This document shows, in pieces, positions 15,494 to 23,400 of a stretch of DNA of 33,143 bases. The notes beneath the pieces are model-generated. The model made no database searches. It was not told where the DNA came from and was given only the letters and a program-made list of their open reading frames with translations. The stretch's first letter is position 1. Each line of letters opens with the position of its first letter. The stretch is from Candidatus Hydrogenedentota bacterium (GTDB lineage: Bacteria; Hydrogenedentota; Hydrogenedentia; Hydrogenedentales; SLHB01). Location of the stretch: contig DAOLNV010000066.1 of NCBI GenBank assembly GCA_035416745.1, positions 1 to 33,143 of the forward strand. The letters run 5' to 3'. The position numbers and the translations under genes are program-made.

Positions 15494-17089
15494 CTACCGC
15501 GCCCGCCCCTGTTTCTTCTCCTTGAGGTATTGGTAGCGCAGGGTATTGGGCTGGATGCCGAGCGCCTTGGCTGCGGCGGTGTAGTTTTGGCCGAAGAGGT
15601 CCCACGCGCGGCGGGCGTAGCGGCGCCGCACTTCTTCGAGGGGAAGAACCTCGCCCTGGCTGCGCGGCAGAAGGATGTCTTCGGCGGATGGCGGGGTTTC
15701 GGCGGGGGCACGGAGTCCCCCGAGGGCTTTTTCTTCTTCCATGGCCTCGCTGATGGGCATATCGAGGTAGAACGCCCGCTCGATGAGCTTGATCAGCTGG
15801 CGGACGTTCCCCGGCCAGTCGTAATCGCGCAGGATAGCGTAGTCGTTGCGCGTGAGGGTGCGGGGGTAACCCTCGTTCCGCAGTAATTCGAGACGCTCTT
15901 CGAGAATGGTGCGGATGTCCTCCAGCCGCTCGCGCAGAGGAGGAACGCACAGCCGCAGGGTGCTCAGGCGATGGTAGAGATCCGCCCGGAACGTCCCCGC
16001 GCGCACCATCTCAGGCAGTTCGCGGTTAGTGGCGGCGATGATGCGCACATCGACCTGGATAGTGGCCCGGTCGGCGCCCTCGGGGGTAATCCAGCCGTCT
16101 TCGAACACGCGCAACAGCTTCGCCTGGACCTCAAGGGGCAATTCCCCGATTTCGTCGAGATAGAGCATGCCCTTGTTGGCCGCGACGAGCTTGCCCTGGC
16201 GGTCTTTCTGGGCGCCGGTGAACGCGCCCTTGACGTGGCCGAACAGGTCCGAATTGGCCAAATTGGCGCTTCCGGCGTACAGCGCGCAGTTGACCACGAT
16301 GAAATGCTCCGCGTTGCGCGAGCTGGCCTCGCGCAAGAGATGGGCAACGTGCTCTTTGCCCACCCCCGACTCGCCCATGATGATCAGGGGGCGGTCGATA
16401 CGCGCACATTTCTTGATGCGCTCGCGCAGCGTCCGGATCGCCGCGGAACGGCCGTGCAGGACGTATTTGAACCCAGTCTTGCGGAACACCTCGACCGCGC
16501 GTCTGTCTTCCACGCCGAGATCCTGCGCCGCCAGCTTGCGCACCACCGCCCGGTACGTGTCTTCATCCTGGTACTTGAAATACTGCGAAATCGCGGCCGA
16601 GACGAGGTCGCTCCAGTCCGCCTGGCCGGCCGTCTTCTTCCTCTGCGGTTTGCCGCGCGAGATATTGTGGTCAAACAAGGCCAGCTCGGACAAAAACCCG
16701 CCGGTCGCGTCATCGGTGAGGTGAAGATGCTTGGCCAGCGCGCCCGTATTGGTCTCTGCTTCGATGAACACGGGGGTGCAGAACGCCGCGAATTGCCCGC
16801 GGTGCTTCTCCAGGTATCCCCGGCCGCAATGCCAGTAGATCGCGCCGCCCCGGTTCGTGATGGCCGCACAGGCCTGCTCCACCGCGGACCAGTCGCAATC
16901 GACCCCTACGCCGCAGACGTGCACCTCGCCCGCATCCGTCAATGAAATCTCTTGCAGGGTTTCGCCTATCCGCCGGGCGCTTGTGGTAACTACCTTGGCT
17001 TCCGGGTACCGGACGAGAGCCGCCGCGGCCGCACACGCGCCGTCCAGTCCATAATAGGTCACTATGAATTGCTCGCCCTTCGTCCCCAT
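15494..17089 (-). CDS. Sigma-54 enhancer-binding activator with a degenerate DHH-like sensor domain
   Basis: The ATG at 17089 follows GGGGAG at good spacing, giving 531 residues; a GTG two codons earlier is the alternative. The AAA+ domain (about 210-440) has Walker A GESGVGKE (239-246), the sigma-54 contact loop GAFTGA (288-293), Walker B MLYLDE (308-313) and an arginine-finger segment near 368-374. A Fis-type HTH lies at 503-522. The N-terminal 145 residues resemble DHH phosphoesterases: VTYYGLDGACA aligns with the VTHxDxDG motif, VHVCGVGVD with the second motif, and IYWHCGRG with the DHH motif itself. Key metal residues are replaced, so it probably binds rather than cleaves a nucleotide ligand. 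It diverges from a sigma-54 promoter and likely controls the cluster at 17310-19652. Confidence 0.88.
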   Translation of the reverse strand: MGTKGEQFIVTYYGLDGACAAAAALVRYPEAKVVTTSARRIGETLQEISLTDAGEVHVCGVGVDCDWSAVEQACAAITNRGGAIYWHCGRGYLEKHRGQFAAFCTPVFIEAETNTGALAKHLHLTDDATGGFLSELALFDHNISRGKPQRKKTAGQADWSDLVSAAISQYFKYQDEDTYRAVVRKLAAQDLGVEDRRAVEVFRKTGFKYVLHGRSAAIRTLRERIKKCARIDRPLIIMGESGVGKEHVAHLLREASSRNAEHFIVVNCALYAGSANLANSDLFGHVKGAFTGAQKDRQGKLVAANKGMLYLDEIGELPLEVQAKLLRVFEDGWITPEGADRATIQVDVRIIAATNRELPEMVRAGTFRADLYHRLSTLRLCVPPLRERLEDIRTILEERLELLRNEGYPRTLTRNDYAILRDYDWPGNVRQLIKLIERAFYLDMPISEAMEEEKALGGLRAPAETPPSAEDILLPRSQGEVLPLEEVRRRYARRAWDLFGQNYTAAAKALGIQPNTLRYQYLKEKKQGRAR

Positions 17090-17122
17090 ATCCACTCCCC
17101 TTTCCGTGGTGCTTTATTTCTG

Positions 17123-17151
17123 AGCATATCACGTCAATATTGAGGGCGCAA
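17123..17151 (-). promoter_or_regulatory. Candidate promoter and palindromic operator of the sigma-54 activator
   Basis: On the minus strand TTGCGC (17151-17146) and TATGCT (17128-17123) are 17 bases apart, with a start of transcription near 17116. The perfect palindrome TCAATATTGA (17134-17143) sits in the spacer. It could be the activator's own binding site, working as autoregulatory operator and as upstream site for the divergent sigma-54 promoter. Confidence 0.5.
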
Positions 17152-17219
17152 ACGGCGGGTTCTTGTGCTTCATTCCGGACATTTGCCCCATATGTTGCGG
17201 TTTCGCCCCGAATCGCGAC

Positions 17220-17236
17220 TTGGCACGGCACATGCT
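17220..17236 (+). promoter_or_regulatory. Sigma-54 (-24/-12) promoter
   Basis: TTGGCACGGCACATGCT matches the sigma-54 consensus TTGGCACGNNNNTTGCT at all fixed positions but one, with GG and GC ten bases apart. Transcription should start near 17247, about 63 bases before the first gene. The divergent neighbour encodes a sigma-54 activator, which strengthens the call. Confidence 0.82.
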
Positions 17237-17309
17237 TTATTCAAGATGCCCGGTGCAGCGGCGGCCGGGCACGGCAAGAGTTGAGGCGCAAGAAGGAGGG
17301 GGTCGAGCA

Positions 17310-17690
17310 ATGGCTATCACAGGGAGCACATTTATGAAGGTATCCAGGGCACAGCGGCTCGACGTTTCCGGGCACGCGATGGACCGTATCGCGCACCACA
17401 CGGGGCTGCACCCGACCGAGGCGCTGGCGCGCACGCTGTTTCACCGAAGCCGCCAACTGAAGACCAGCCAGATGCGGATGCTGGGCTACCGGCCGGCGTA
17501 CGAGCAACGCAAAGCCCACGGGCAGAGGTCGTGGTACTTCCGGTTCACGCTGTTTGGCGAGGAACTGGTCGCGGTGGTCCAGGAAGGGGCGCTTCCTGGC
17601 GAGTACCTCTGGGTCACGACCTACGGCTCGACGCCACAGACCGACCGTTTGCGGCGGGCAGACTTCGACCTCCTCGCGGAGGCTTGCTAA
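17310..17690 (+). CDS. Small hypothetical protein, DUF4258-like or BECR-fold candidate
   Basis: The ATG at 17310 lies ten bases after AAGGAGG, giving 126 residues. The N-terminal part, VSGHAMDRIAHHTGLHPTEA, resembles the S-HA-xxR pattern of DUF4258 and related RelE/BECR-type small domains. The C-terminal half has alternating strands (WYFRFTLFGEELVAVVQ, then YLWVTTYG) as in that fold. BECR-fold proteins include toxin RNases and their inactive relatives. No catalytic set is clear here. It is the first gene after the sigma-54 promoter, so it is probably a main output of that switch. The family assignment is by eye and tentative. Confidence 0.6.
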   Translation: MAITGSTFMKVSRAQRLDVSGHAMDRIAHHTGLHPTEALARTLFHRSRQLKTSQMRMLGYRPAYEQRKAHGQRSWYFRFTLFGEELVAVVQEGALPGEYLWVTTYGSTPQTDRLRRADFDLLAEAC

Positions 17691-17698
17691 AAGCCCGG

Positions 17699-17729
17699 GG
17701 GACGGCGTCTTGGGACGGGGCGCCGTCCC
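17699..17729 (+). other. GC-rich hairpin inside the sigma-54 cluster
   Basis: GGGACGGCG (17699-17707) pairs perfectly with CGCCGTCCC (17721-17729) around a 13-base loop, eight bases after the stop of the first gene. No T-tract follows. It may attenuate read-through, protect the 3' end of the first message or serve as a processing site. Confidence 0.6.
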
Positions 17730-17776
17730 GTCAAGGGCATTCAACAGGTGCACTGATTCTCGAAAGGGGGCGCGGA

Positions 17777-18163
17777 TTGGACAACGCCGATTACGTCTTT
17801 GCATATGGACGGCTGCGGACCGGCTTCTGGCACCAGTTTCTGCTGGGGCGCAGGACACCGGTCGGCTCGGGCCGCACGTCCGAAAAGTACGCTCTCTACG
17901 CCAGCCCGTTCCCCTACGTGCGCATGGACCAGCCCGTCAGCCCCATCCGGGGCGAGGTCTACGCCGTCAATGCGCGAATTCTCCGCGATATGGACAGCCT
18001 GATGTGCTGCCCCGCGTGGTACCGGCGCTGCGAGGTGCTGGTGGTGTTGGATAACGGCCTCCAGGTCACGGCATGGATGTACGAGCGCCGCGGGACCGGA
18101 GGCATCTTGGTGGAAGCCGGGGATCTGTGGGACCGCGCGGAAGCGGTCGCGGAACCCGATTAG
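17777..18163 (+). CDS. Gamma-glutamylcyclotransferase (AIG2)-fold protein lacking the catalytic Glu
   Basis: The likely start is TTG at 17777, seven bases after GGGGG, giving 128 residues. The fold is recognised by YVFAYGRLRTGFWHQFLL at the start, the SEKYALYASPFPYV strand, IRGEVYAV and a closing WYRRCEVLVV. In active members the segment after the Glu-Val-Tyr strand reads like LDxLEGxPxxYxR, with a catalytic Glu. Here it is MDSLMCCPAWYRR, so that Glu is Met76. Enzymes of the family release 5-oxoproline from gamma-glutamyl compounds. This one is probably inactive, altered, or a binding protein. It lies ten bases before the HIRAN gene and shares its likely transcript. Confidence 0.78.
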   Translation: MDNADYVFAYGRLRTGFWHQFLLGRRTPVGSGRTSEKYALYASPFPYVRMDQPVSPIRGEVYAVNARILRDMDSLMCCPAWYRRCEVLVVLDNGLQVTAWMYERRGTGGILVEAGDLWDRAEAVAEPD

Positions 18164-18173
18164 GAGTAGTGCC

Positions 18174-19652
18174 ATGGTAAAAACGACAAGTGAGAACGAA
18201 GTATTGCTGGGGGAAATCACGGTAACCCTGGCGGGCACGCAATACTGCGATGCCGCGGCCGAGGCGGGCGACAAGGTCCATTTCGAACGCGAACCGGACA
18301 ACACCCACGACCGCAACGCCATCCGTGTCGAGAACGAGGACTTCGCGAAGATAGGCTATGTGCCGCGCCAGACCGCGGCCTGGCTGACCCCCCTGATCGA
18401 CCAGGGCCTGGTCTACGTCGACGGGACGATCGCGGTATCACCGGAGACCCAGATCCGGGTGACGAAACTGGTCCTGTCGCTGTATGTCTTCCCGAAGAAC
18501 GCGGCATTCCTCGAGGAAGCGCGCGACCCCGAGACGCTCGCCCAGGCCCTCCACCGGGTCGTGCTCGACGCCTACAATAACATGCACGACTGGCGCCGGC
18601 CGGCGATCATCCGCGAGACCGCGCAGCGGCTGGGCGAACTGTCACGGCGCGATGTGCTGCCCGAAACCCGCATGCTGCTCGCCCTCATGCCCGGGTTCGC
18701 GGATTCCCTCGATGCCCATGCGGACGTAAGCGCGGTAAACGCCGCGCGGGCCGCCTTGGCCGGCCTGCGCATCGGCAAAGCACTGCATTACCGCAACGCC
18801 ACGGTGTTCCCGCTCCATCTCGAGAACGGCCACGAGCGGGCGTATCTGCTGCTCGACGAAGCCCTCGAGGCCGGTACTGCCGAGGTCACCGAGACCTCCG
18901 AGCACGGCAGCGTGCCCGAGGTGCTGGTCAAGAATCGGGGCGAACTGCCGCTCCTGCTGCCCGAAGGCGAAATCCTCACCGGCGCAAAACAGAACCGCGT
19001 CATCAACATCACCATCCTCGTCGCAGCGCACTCGGAACTCGTCATCCCGGTAAGCTGCGTCGAGCAGGGGCGGTGGTCGACGGTCAGCGAGCGGTTCCGC
19101 GCCACGCACTACGCTACCCCCAAGGTGCGCGCCCGCAAATGCGAACAGGTCTGGGCCGGCGCGGCGCGGTCCGGCGATTTCTCCGGCGACCAGGGCGCCG
19201 TATGGGAAGACGTCGCCACAGAACTGCGTTTCGCCAAGGCCGATTCGCGCACATCCTCGCTCACCGACGGCATCGAGGCATCCCGCGGCAAACTCGAAGA
19301 CTACCGCGAGAACCTCGCGCTGCCCGAAGACGCCGCCGGCGTCGCCCTCGCACGGGGCAGCGAAGTGGTCCTGCTCGAACTGTTCGACTCGCACCGCACC
19401 ATGCAGCGGCTGTGGCCGCGGCTGAGCGAAGCCTGCTTTTTCACCTTTGCCCACAACGAAAACGCGGAGAAACCCGCCCCCGAACGCGTCGTGCAGGAGT
19501 TCCTGGGCCGGGTCCACGGCAACCTCGAGGTCCTCACCGAGACGCGCGGACTCGGCGTCAGCGTCGGGTTGGGCGGCGGGAAACTCTCCGGCACGGGCCT
19601 GTGCCACGACGGCCGCCTGCTCCACCTCGCCGCATTCCCCGTGGAAACGTGA
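18174..19652 (+). CDS. HIRAN-ARPP-1 fusion protein
   Basis: An AGGAG overlapping the stop of the previous gene sets the ATG at 18174, giving 492 residues. Residues about 12-95 form a HIRAN domain, with the typical HFEREPDNTHDRNAIRVEN and IGYVPRQTAAWL. HIRAN domains bind DNA ends or damaged DNA in helicases such as HLTF. From about 200 to the end the protein matches the ARPP-1 domain, with TVFPLHLENG, YLLLDEALEAGTAEVTETSE, LLPEGEILTGAKQNRVIN and VIPVSCVEQGRW. ARPP-1 is named for its association with ADP-ribosylglycohydrolase and Rhodanese-phosphatase contexts, and its biochemical role is unknown. The fusion suggests a sensor or effector tied to nucleic acid damage. It is the last gene of the sigma-54 cluster. 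Confidence 0.85.
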   Translation: MVKTTSENEVLLGEITVTLAGTQYCDAAAEAGDKVHFEREPDNTHDRNAIRVENEDFAKIGYVPRQTAAWLTPLIDQGLVYVDGTIAVSPETQIRVTKLVLSLYVFPKNAAFLEEARDPETLAQALHRVVLDAYNNMHDWRRPAIIRETAQRLGELSRRDVLPETRMLLALMPGFADSLDAHADVSAVNAARAALAGLRIGKALHYRNATVFPLHLENGHERAYLLLDEALEAGTAEVTETSEHGSVPEVLVKNRGELPLLLPEGEILTGAKQNRVINITILVAAHSELVIPVSCVEQGRWSTVSERFRATHYATPKVRARKCEQVWAGAARSGDFSGDQGAVWEDVATELRFAKADSRTSSLTDGIEASRGKLEDYRENLALPEDAAGVALARGSEVVLLELFDSHRTMQRLWPRLSEACFFTFAHNENAEKPAPERVVQEFLGRVHGNLEVLTETRGLGVSVGLGGGKLSGTGLCHDGRLLHLAAFPVET

Positions 19653-20007
19653 GACACGGGATTCCTGACCACAGCGGGCACAGAGAGCGCAAGATTGCGA
19701 ACGGACAGGTGAGAAATACATCCACGGATGGGCACGGATGAACACAGAAGAAAGTCGGGGAACGTGCAATGGCGAATCCGGCCGCGCGGCCTCCGCGTCC
19801 CCTCTCAATCTGTGTTATCTGTGTCATCCGCGGATAGGAAATCCAACGTTCCTGGCCACGCAGGGGTACAGAGAAAGCACGGTTGGCATGAAATGTTGAA
19901 TTGGCGCGCGGGCCGTACGAGAATGCGGGGAGCGGAGCGGGAGTCGCGGGGCGTGGCGGAGCCGGGATTTGGGGTCAAGAGACGGGGTGCCGCGCGAGGG
20001 TCTGGCC
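19653..20007. other. Intergenic region with an inverted repeat pair
   Basis: No gene is supported. The main structure is the ATCCACGGATG-type inverted repeat at 19720-19835. No promoter hexamers with good spacing were found before the lipoprotein gene. Confidence 0.5.
19720..19835. repeat. Inverted repeat of ATCCRCGGATG/CACAGAT type
   Basis: The left arm (19720-19750) reads ATCCACGGATG, GGCACGGATG, AACACAGAAG. The right arm (19804-19835) is the imperfect inverse, containing AATCTGTGTTATCTGTG then TCATCCGCGGAT. The arms are 53 bases apart. The repeat is itself made of short CACRGAT units. Similar sequence is scattered in intergenic DNA of several PVC-type genomes, from general knowledge. Confidence 0.65.
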
Positions 20008-20406
20008 GTGAAGCGGTATCTGGCAGGGGTCGCGGTCTTGTTGTTCGGGGGGATGGGGTGTTCGCTGCCCACGCCGCCGAAACCTTCGGGTGAACCGTTT
20101 GAGCATCCGGGCGGATTTCACACGCAGGACCAGCTATCGGCGTGCCTGACCAGGCCGGAAACAGCCGTGCGGGACGCCGCGTGGCAGGCGCTTGTGGGAC
20201 AGGCGGACGCCGCGCTCGGTGGCGAGCCGCATCCGTCCGTGGAACTGAGGGTACCCGCGTATTACCGGCACCCGGAGGCGAGCCAGGCGGCCAAGAAACC
20301 GTTGAGCGACGACGCCTGGGCGGCGGACGGGGATGGGTCTACCCCACCCTCCTGCCCGCGCGGTAAAGGGATGGGCCGCACCGGCGGCGCGGGAACGCGT
20401 TTCTAA
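20008..20406 (+). pseudogene. Truncated alginate-lyase-like lipoprotein
   Basis: The frame from GTG at 20008 begins with a lipoprotein signal, VKRYLAGVAVLLFGGMGC. The following HPGGFHTQDQL, then a helix with QADAAL, and LSDDAW resemble the N-terminus of alginate lyase-type (alpha/alpha barrel) lyases. Those proteins run for 350 or more residues, whereas this frame degrades after about residue 110 into low-complexity sequence and stops at 132. The rest of the barrel is absent because the converging gene begins nine bases later. It appears to be a deletion remnant. A genuine short lipoprotein is the alternative. Confidence 0.5.
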
Positions 20407-20415
20407 AATTGGCTG

Positions 20416-23400
20416 TTACTCAGGCATCCCCGCGATGCCTGCTTTGCGGGCGCGATCGAGGCCGTAGATGGTCTGGCGGGTGATCTGGGTGAAGGCTTTG
20501 CCCATCCCGTGCTTCTCGGTCTCGAGAACGCCCTGCATCATGTCCTTCCAGAACTCGCGGTACTTGGGATCGCCCGTCTCCTCGTAGGCGAACGCGATGA
20601 TTTCGGCATTCAGAGCGGAAGAAATGCCCCGGCTGCCGGTATCCCGGTAATTGGGGGCGTTCGTGATATAGCGAAACCCTTTCCCGGGAACCCATGACTC
20701 GTTCATGAGCCAATCGGCGGCGCGGACAAGCATGTCGCGCAGGTCCTGGCAGTCGCCGGTTTCCTGCTCGAGGTAGCGGAGCAGTCCGTGGCTGAGGATG
20801 CCGACCGCGAACGCTTTTCCGCCAAGCACCTTCTCGCCGCCGGTCTCATTGGCGGGGGGATAATGCGGCCATCCGCCCTTGACGGGGTCCTCGCGCTCGA
20901 AACAGCGCTCGACCATGATGCGGGCGGCGTTGAGGTAGTAGGGATTGCCGCTGAAGTTGTACGACGTGACGGCATTGATGATGGGCCACCCGCCGGAGCG
21001 TTCGATCGTGAAGTCGAACGACGGCGTCAGTGTGCGCGCCTGGGTATCTGCGATATGTTCGGCGACATACCGATGGAAAGGGTCTCCCGTCAATGCGGCG
21101 TAGAGCCACGCGCCCTGGTCGTAGACGTGCCCCTGGGCATCCCGCGCGCCGGGAAACATTCCTTTGAAACTGCTCATGTACTGCTGCATGCCCTCGTCGT
21201 TCGCGGGCACGCGAAGTTCTTCCACGGGGATGGATGTTCCGACGTGATTGAACGAATGTTCCCACACAACGCACCGTTCGCTCGCCGTGAACGGTCCGTG
21301 GCGCGTATCGACGGCGCCGTAATGGAGGGCCATCTCGAGACCGCGCTCGTAGATGTCGCGGCGGCCGGTCCGTGCCCATTGCAGCCCGAGCGCCCAGGCT
21401 GTGTCGTATTCGCTGTTGCCATAGTTGCAGTACCGTTCGCCGTACCAGTCGCCGAAATGCATCCATCCATAGGTGCGTTCGGTCTCCCGGTCGGCGAGAC
21501 TGGCCTCGAAGCTCTGGTCGAACACGGCCTCGTATTCGTCCCACACACCCGGCGTGAGAGCAAACAGCGGCCGGCCAAAGATGCCCGAACCGCACAAGTA
21601 TTCGGGCGGCGGCGTGACGAGCAGGGGCTGCTCGGCCCATGTCAGCCGCGTCTCGGCGTCCGCATCGGCAGAGACCGCGCCACCGAAGCGCAGCGACACG
21701 TCATGGCGCATCATCTGCCCGCCACGGAACACGTAGTTGCCGTTCTTGAACCAGGCAAAGAGTTTGTAGTAGACGGGATCGTACTCCGCCCCCGCGTAGG
21801 CGTCCGGGGGCAATTGCGGCAACAGATGCGCGCGCACTGCCCGCGGCTCGATCGAGATCGCTTTCGGGTACGTCTGCCAGAAATGTGGCACAAACACGTC
21901 GACGGCGGCGGCGCTGGTGGTTACGGACGCGAACCCGCGCGCGTGTTCGCCAGCCGTTTCGCCCGCGCCGCTCGAAACGGTGAAAGCGCGGTCTTCCAGT
22001 TGGCGTACGGAGATGCCGCTATCTGTCAGCGGAGCCAGTGGCGCTCCGTCAAATGCCGCTTGTGTGATCGCGCCGCCGGGAAGCGCGGCCACAAGTTGAA
22101 CCGACGCCAGTTCACGAAACGCCGGGTTCGGCGACGCGTTGTAAACCCCAACGCTCAACCCGAGTTCGCGGTTTTGTGACGCAACCCTCGCCTGCATGAG
22201 ATAGCGCCAGCCGCTGTCTGCGCCCGCGCCGGTCACCAGCGGCCCGGTCCATTGCAGCAGGGCTCGCACAGGACCCAAGATCTGAGCCACGGGACCCTCC
22301 CGGTCCGGTGGCCCGCAAAGAAGCTGGCTGCCGTCCGGCAGAGCCACCTGGAGACGGAGAGCAGAGCCCCGTGCGGCGTCGCGTTCGCTTGCGCTTATCG
22401 CTCCGTCGCCGTCCAGATCGATTGCATAGGCGCATGAGCTGGCGGGCGACGTCTTGCGCACCTCGAGTTCAACCATGCCGTTGCCCAGATGCCACGCATC
22501 GTCCGTTTCGGTCAATGTCGCTGGCGCGATTGTTGGCGCGGGGGTATCCCACGAAGCGCGCGCTTCGAGCCGGTATTCGGCGGGCTCGGGACCGGTCTGG
22601 GTCGCGCCAGGAAACGACAGGAGCGCCCATTTCAGGCTTCCGTCCGGCCAGCGCGAAAACTCGTCGGCTTGCAGTGCGACGGCCCGCCCATCCGGCGCGA
22701 ACAAACGCAGATGGGCAGGGTCCACGACCGTCCCCCGAGGAAACGGCAGGCCCATGGTAACGGGCCAGTTAGTCCGGGCCTTATCCGCGGGTTCAGCCAG
22801 TCGCAACGGCACCGTCAGATTTGCGGTGGGCGGGGCCGGGGGCGGAGCCGGCCGAAACCGCACGACATCGGAGAACAGGGGTTTGCCGAGATACTCCGAG
22901 CGGACCCGCGCTTGATACTCCTTCGCGGGATCGAGCCCTTCGAGCGGCGCCCGGTGATTCCGGCCGGCGTATTCCGTTGGCTCGGTGACGGCGGCGAAGT
23001 TCCCCTCTCCGTACTCGACAACACCCGTTTTCACAATGGTGGTGGTGGTCCAGCACAGGTCGGCCTTGCCCCGCGCTGGAGACCACGCCTCGAGATGCTC
23101 GAAGCGCGGCGGCGGCGGTTGGATAGGCTGCTCGGAGAAATAGAGGCCGTACACGCGGTAGTACCCGACGGGGGCGGCTGCCGTAAAGGTCAGTTTATCG
23201 CCCTTGTGCAGCGCGATGGGCTGGTTCGAGCTGGCTACAAACTGCCCGTCCGGTCCCGCGCCCACAATGCAACCGGTTTCCTGTCCGTTGAGAGCGAGCA
23301 AGAGCCGCTCGATGCCATCCTCATCGTCGTTCATATGGAGGGCGAGGTAGTACGTGCCGTCGCGGTCCAGCGCGCAGCCGAAGGATTGTCCGGCCTGCTC

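Noticed and set aside
18642..19808. 388-codon minus-strand frame opposite the HIRAN-ARPP-1 gene
   Set aside because: It has antisense composition, and the plus strand shows conserved HIRAN and ARPP-1 motifs.
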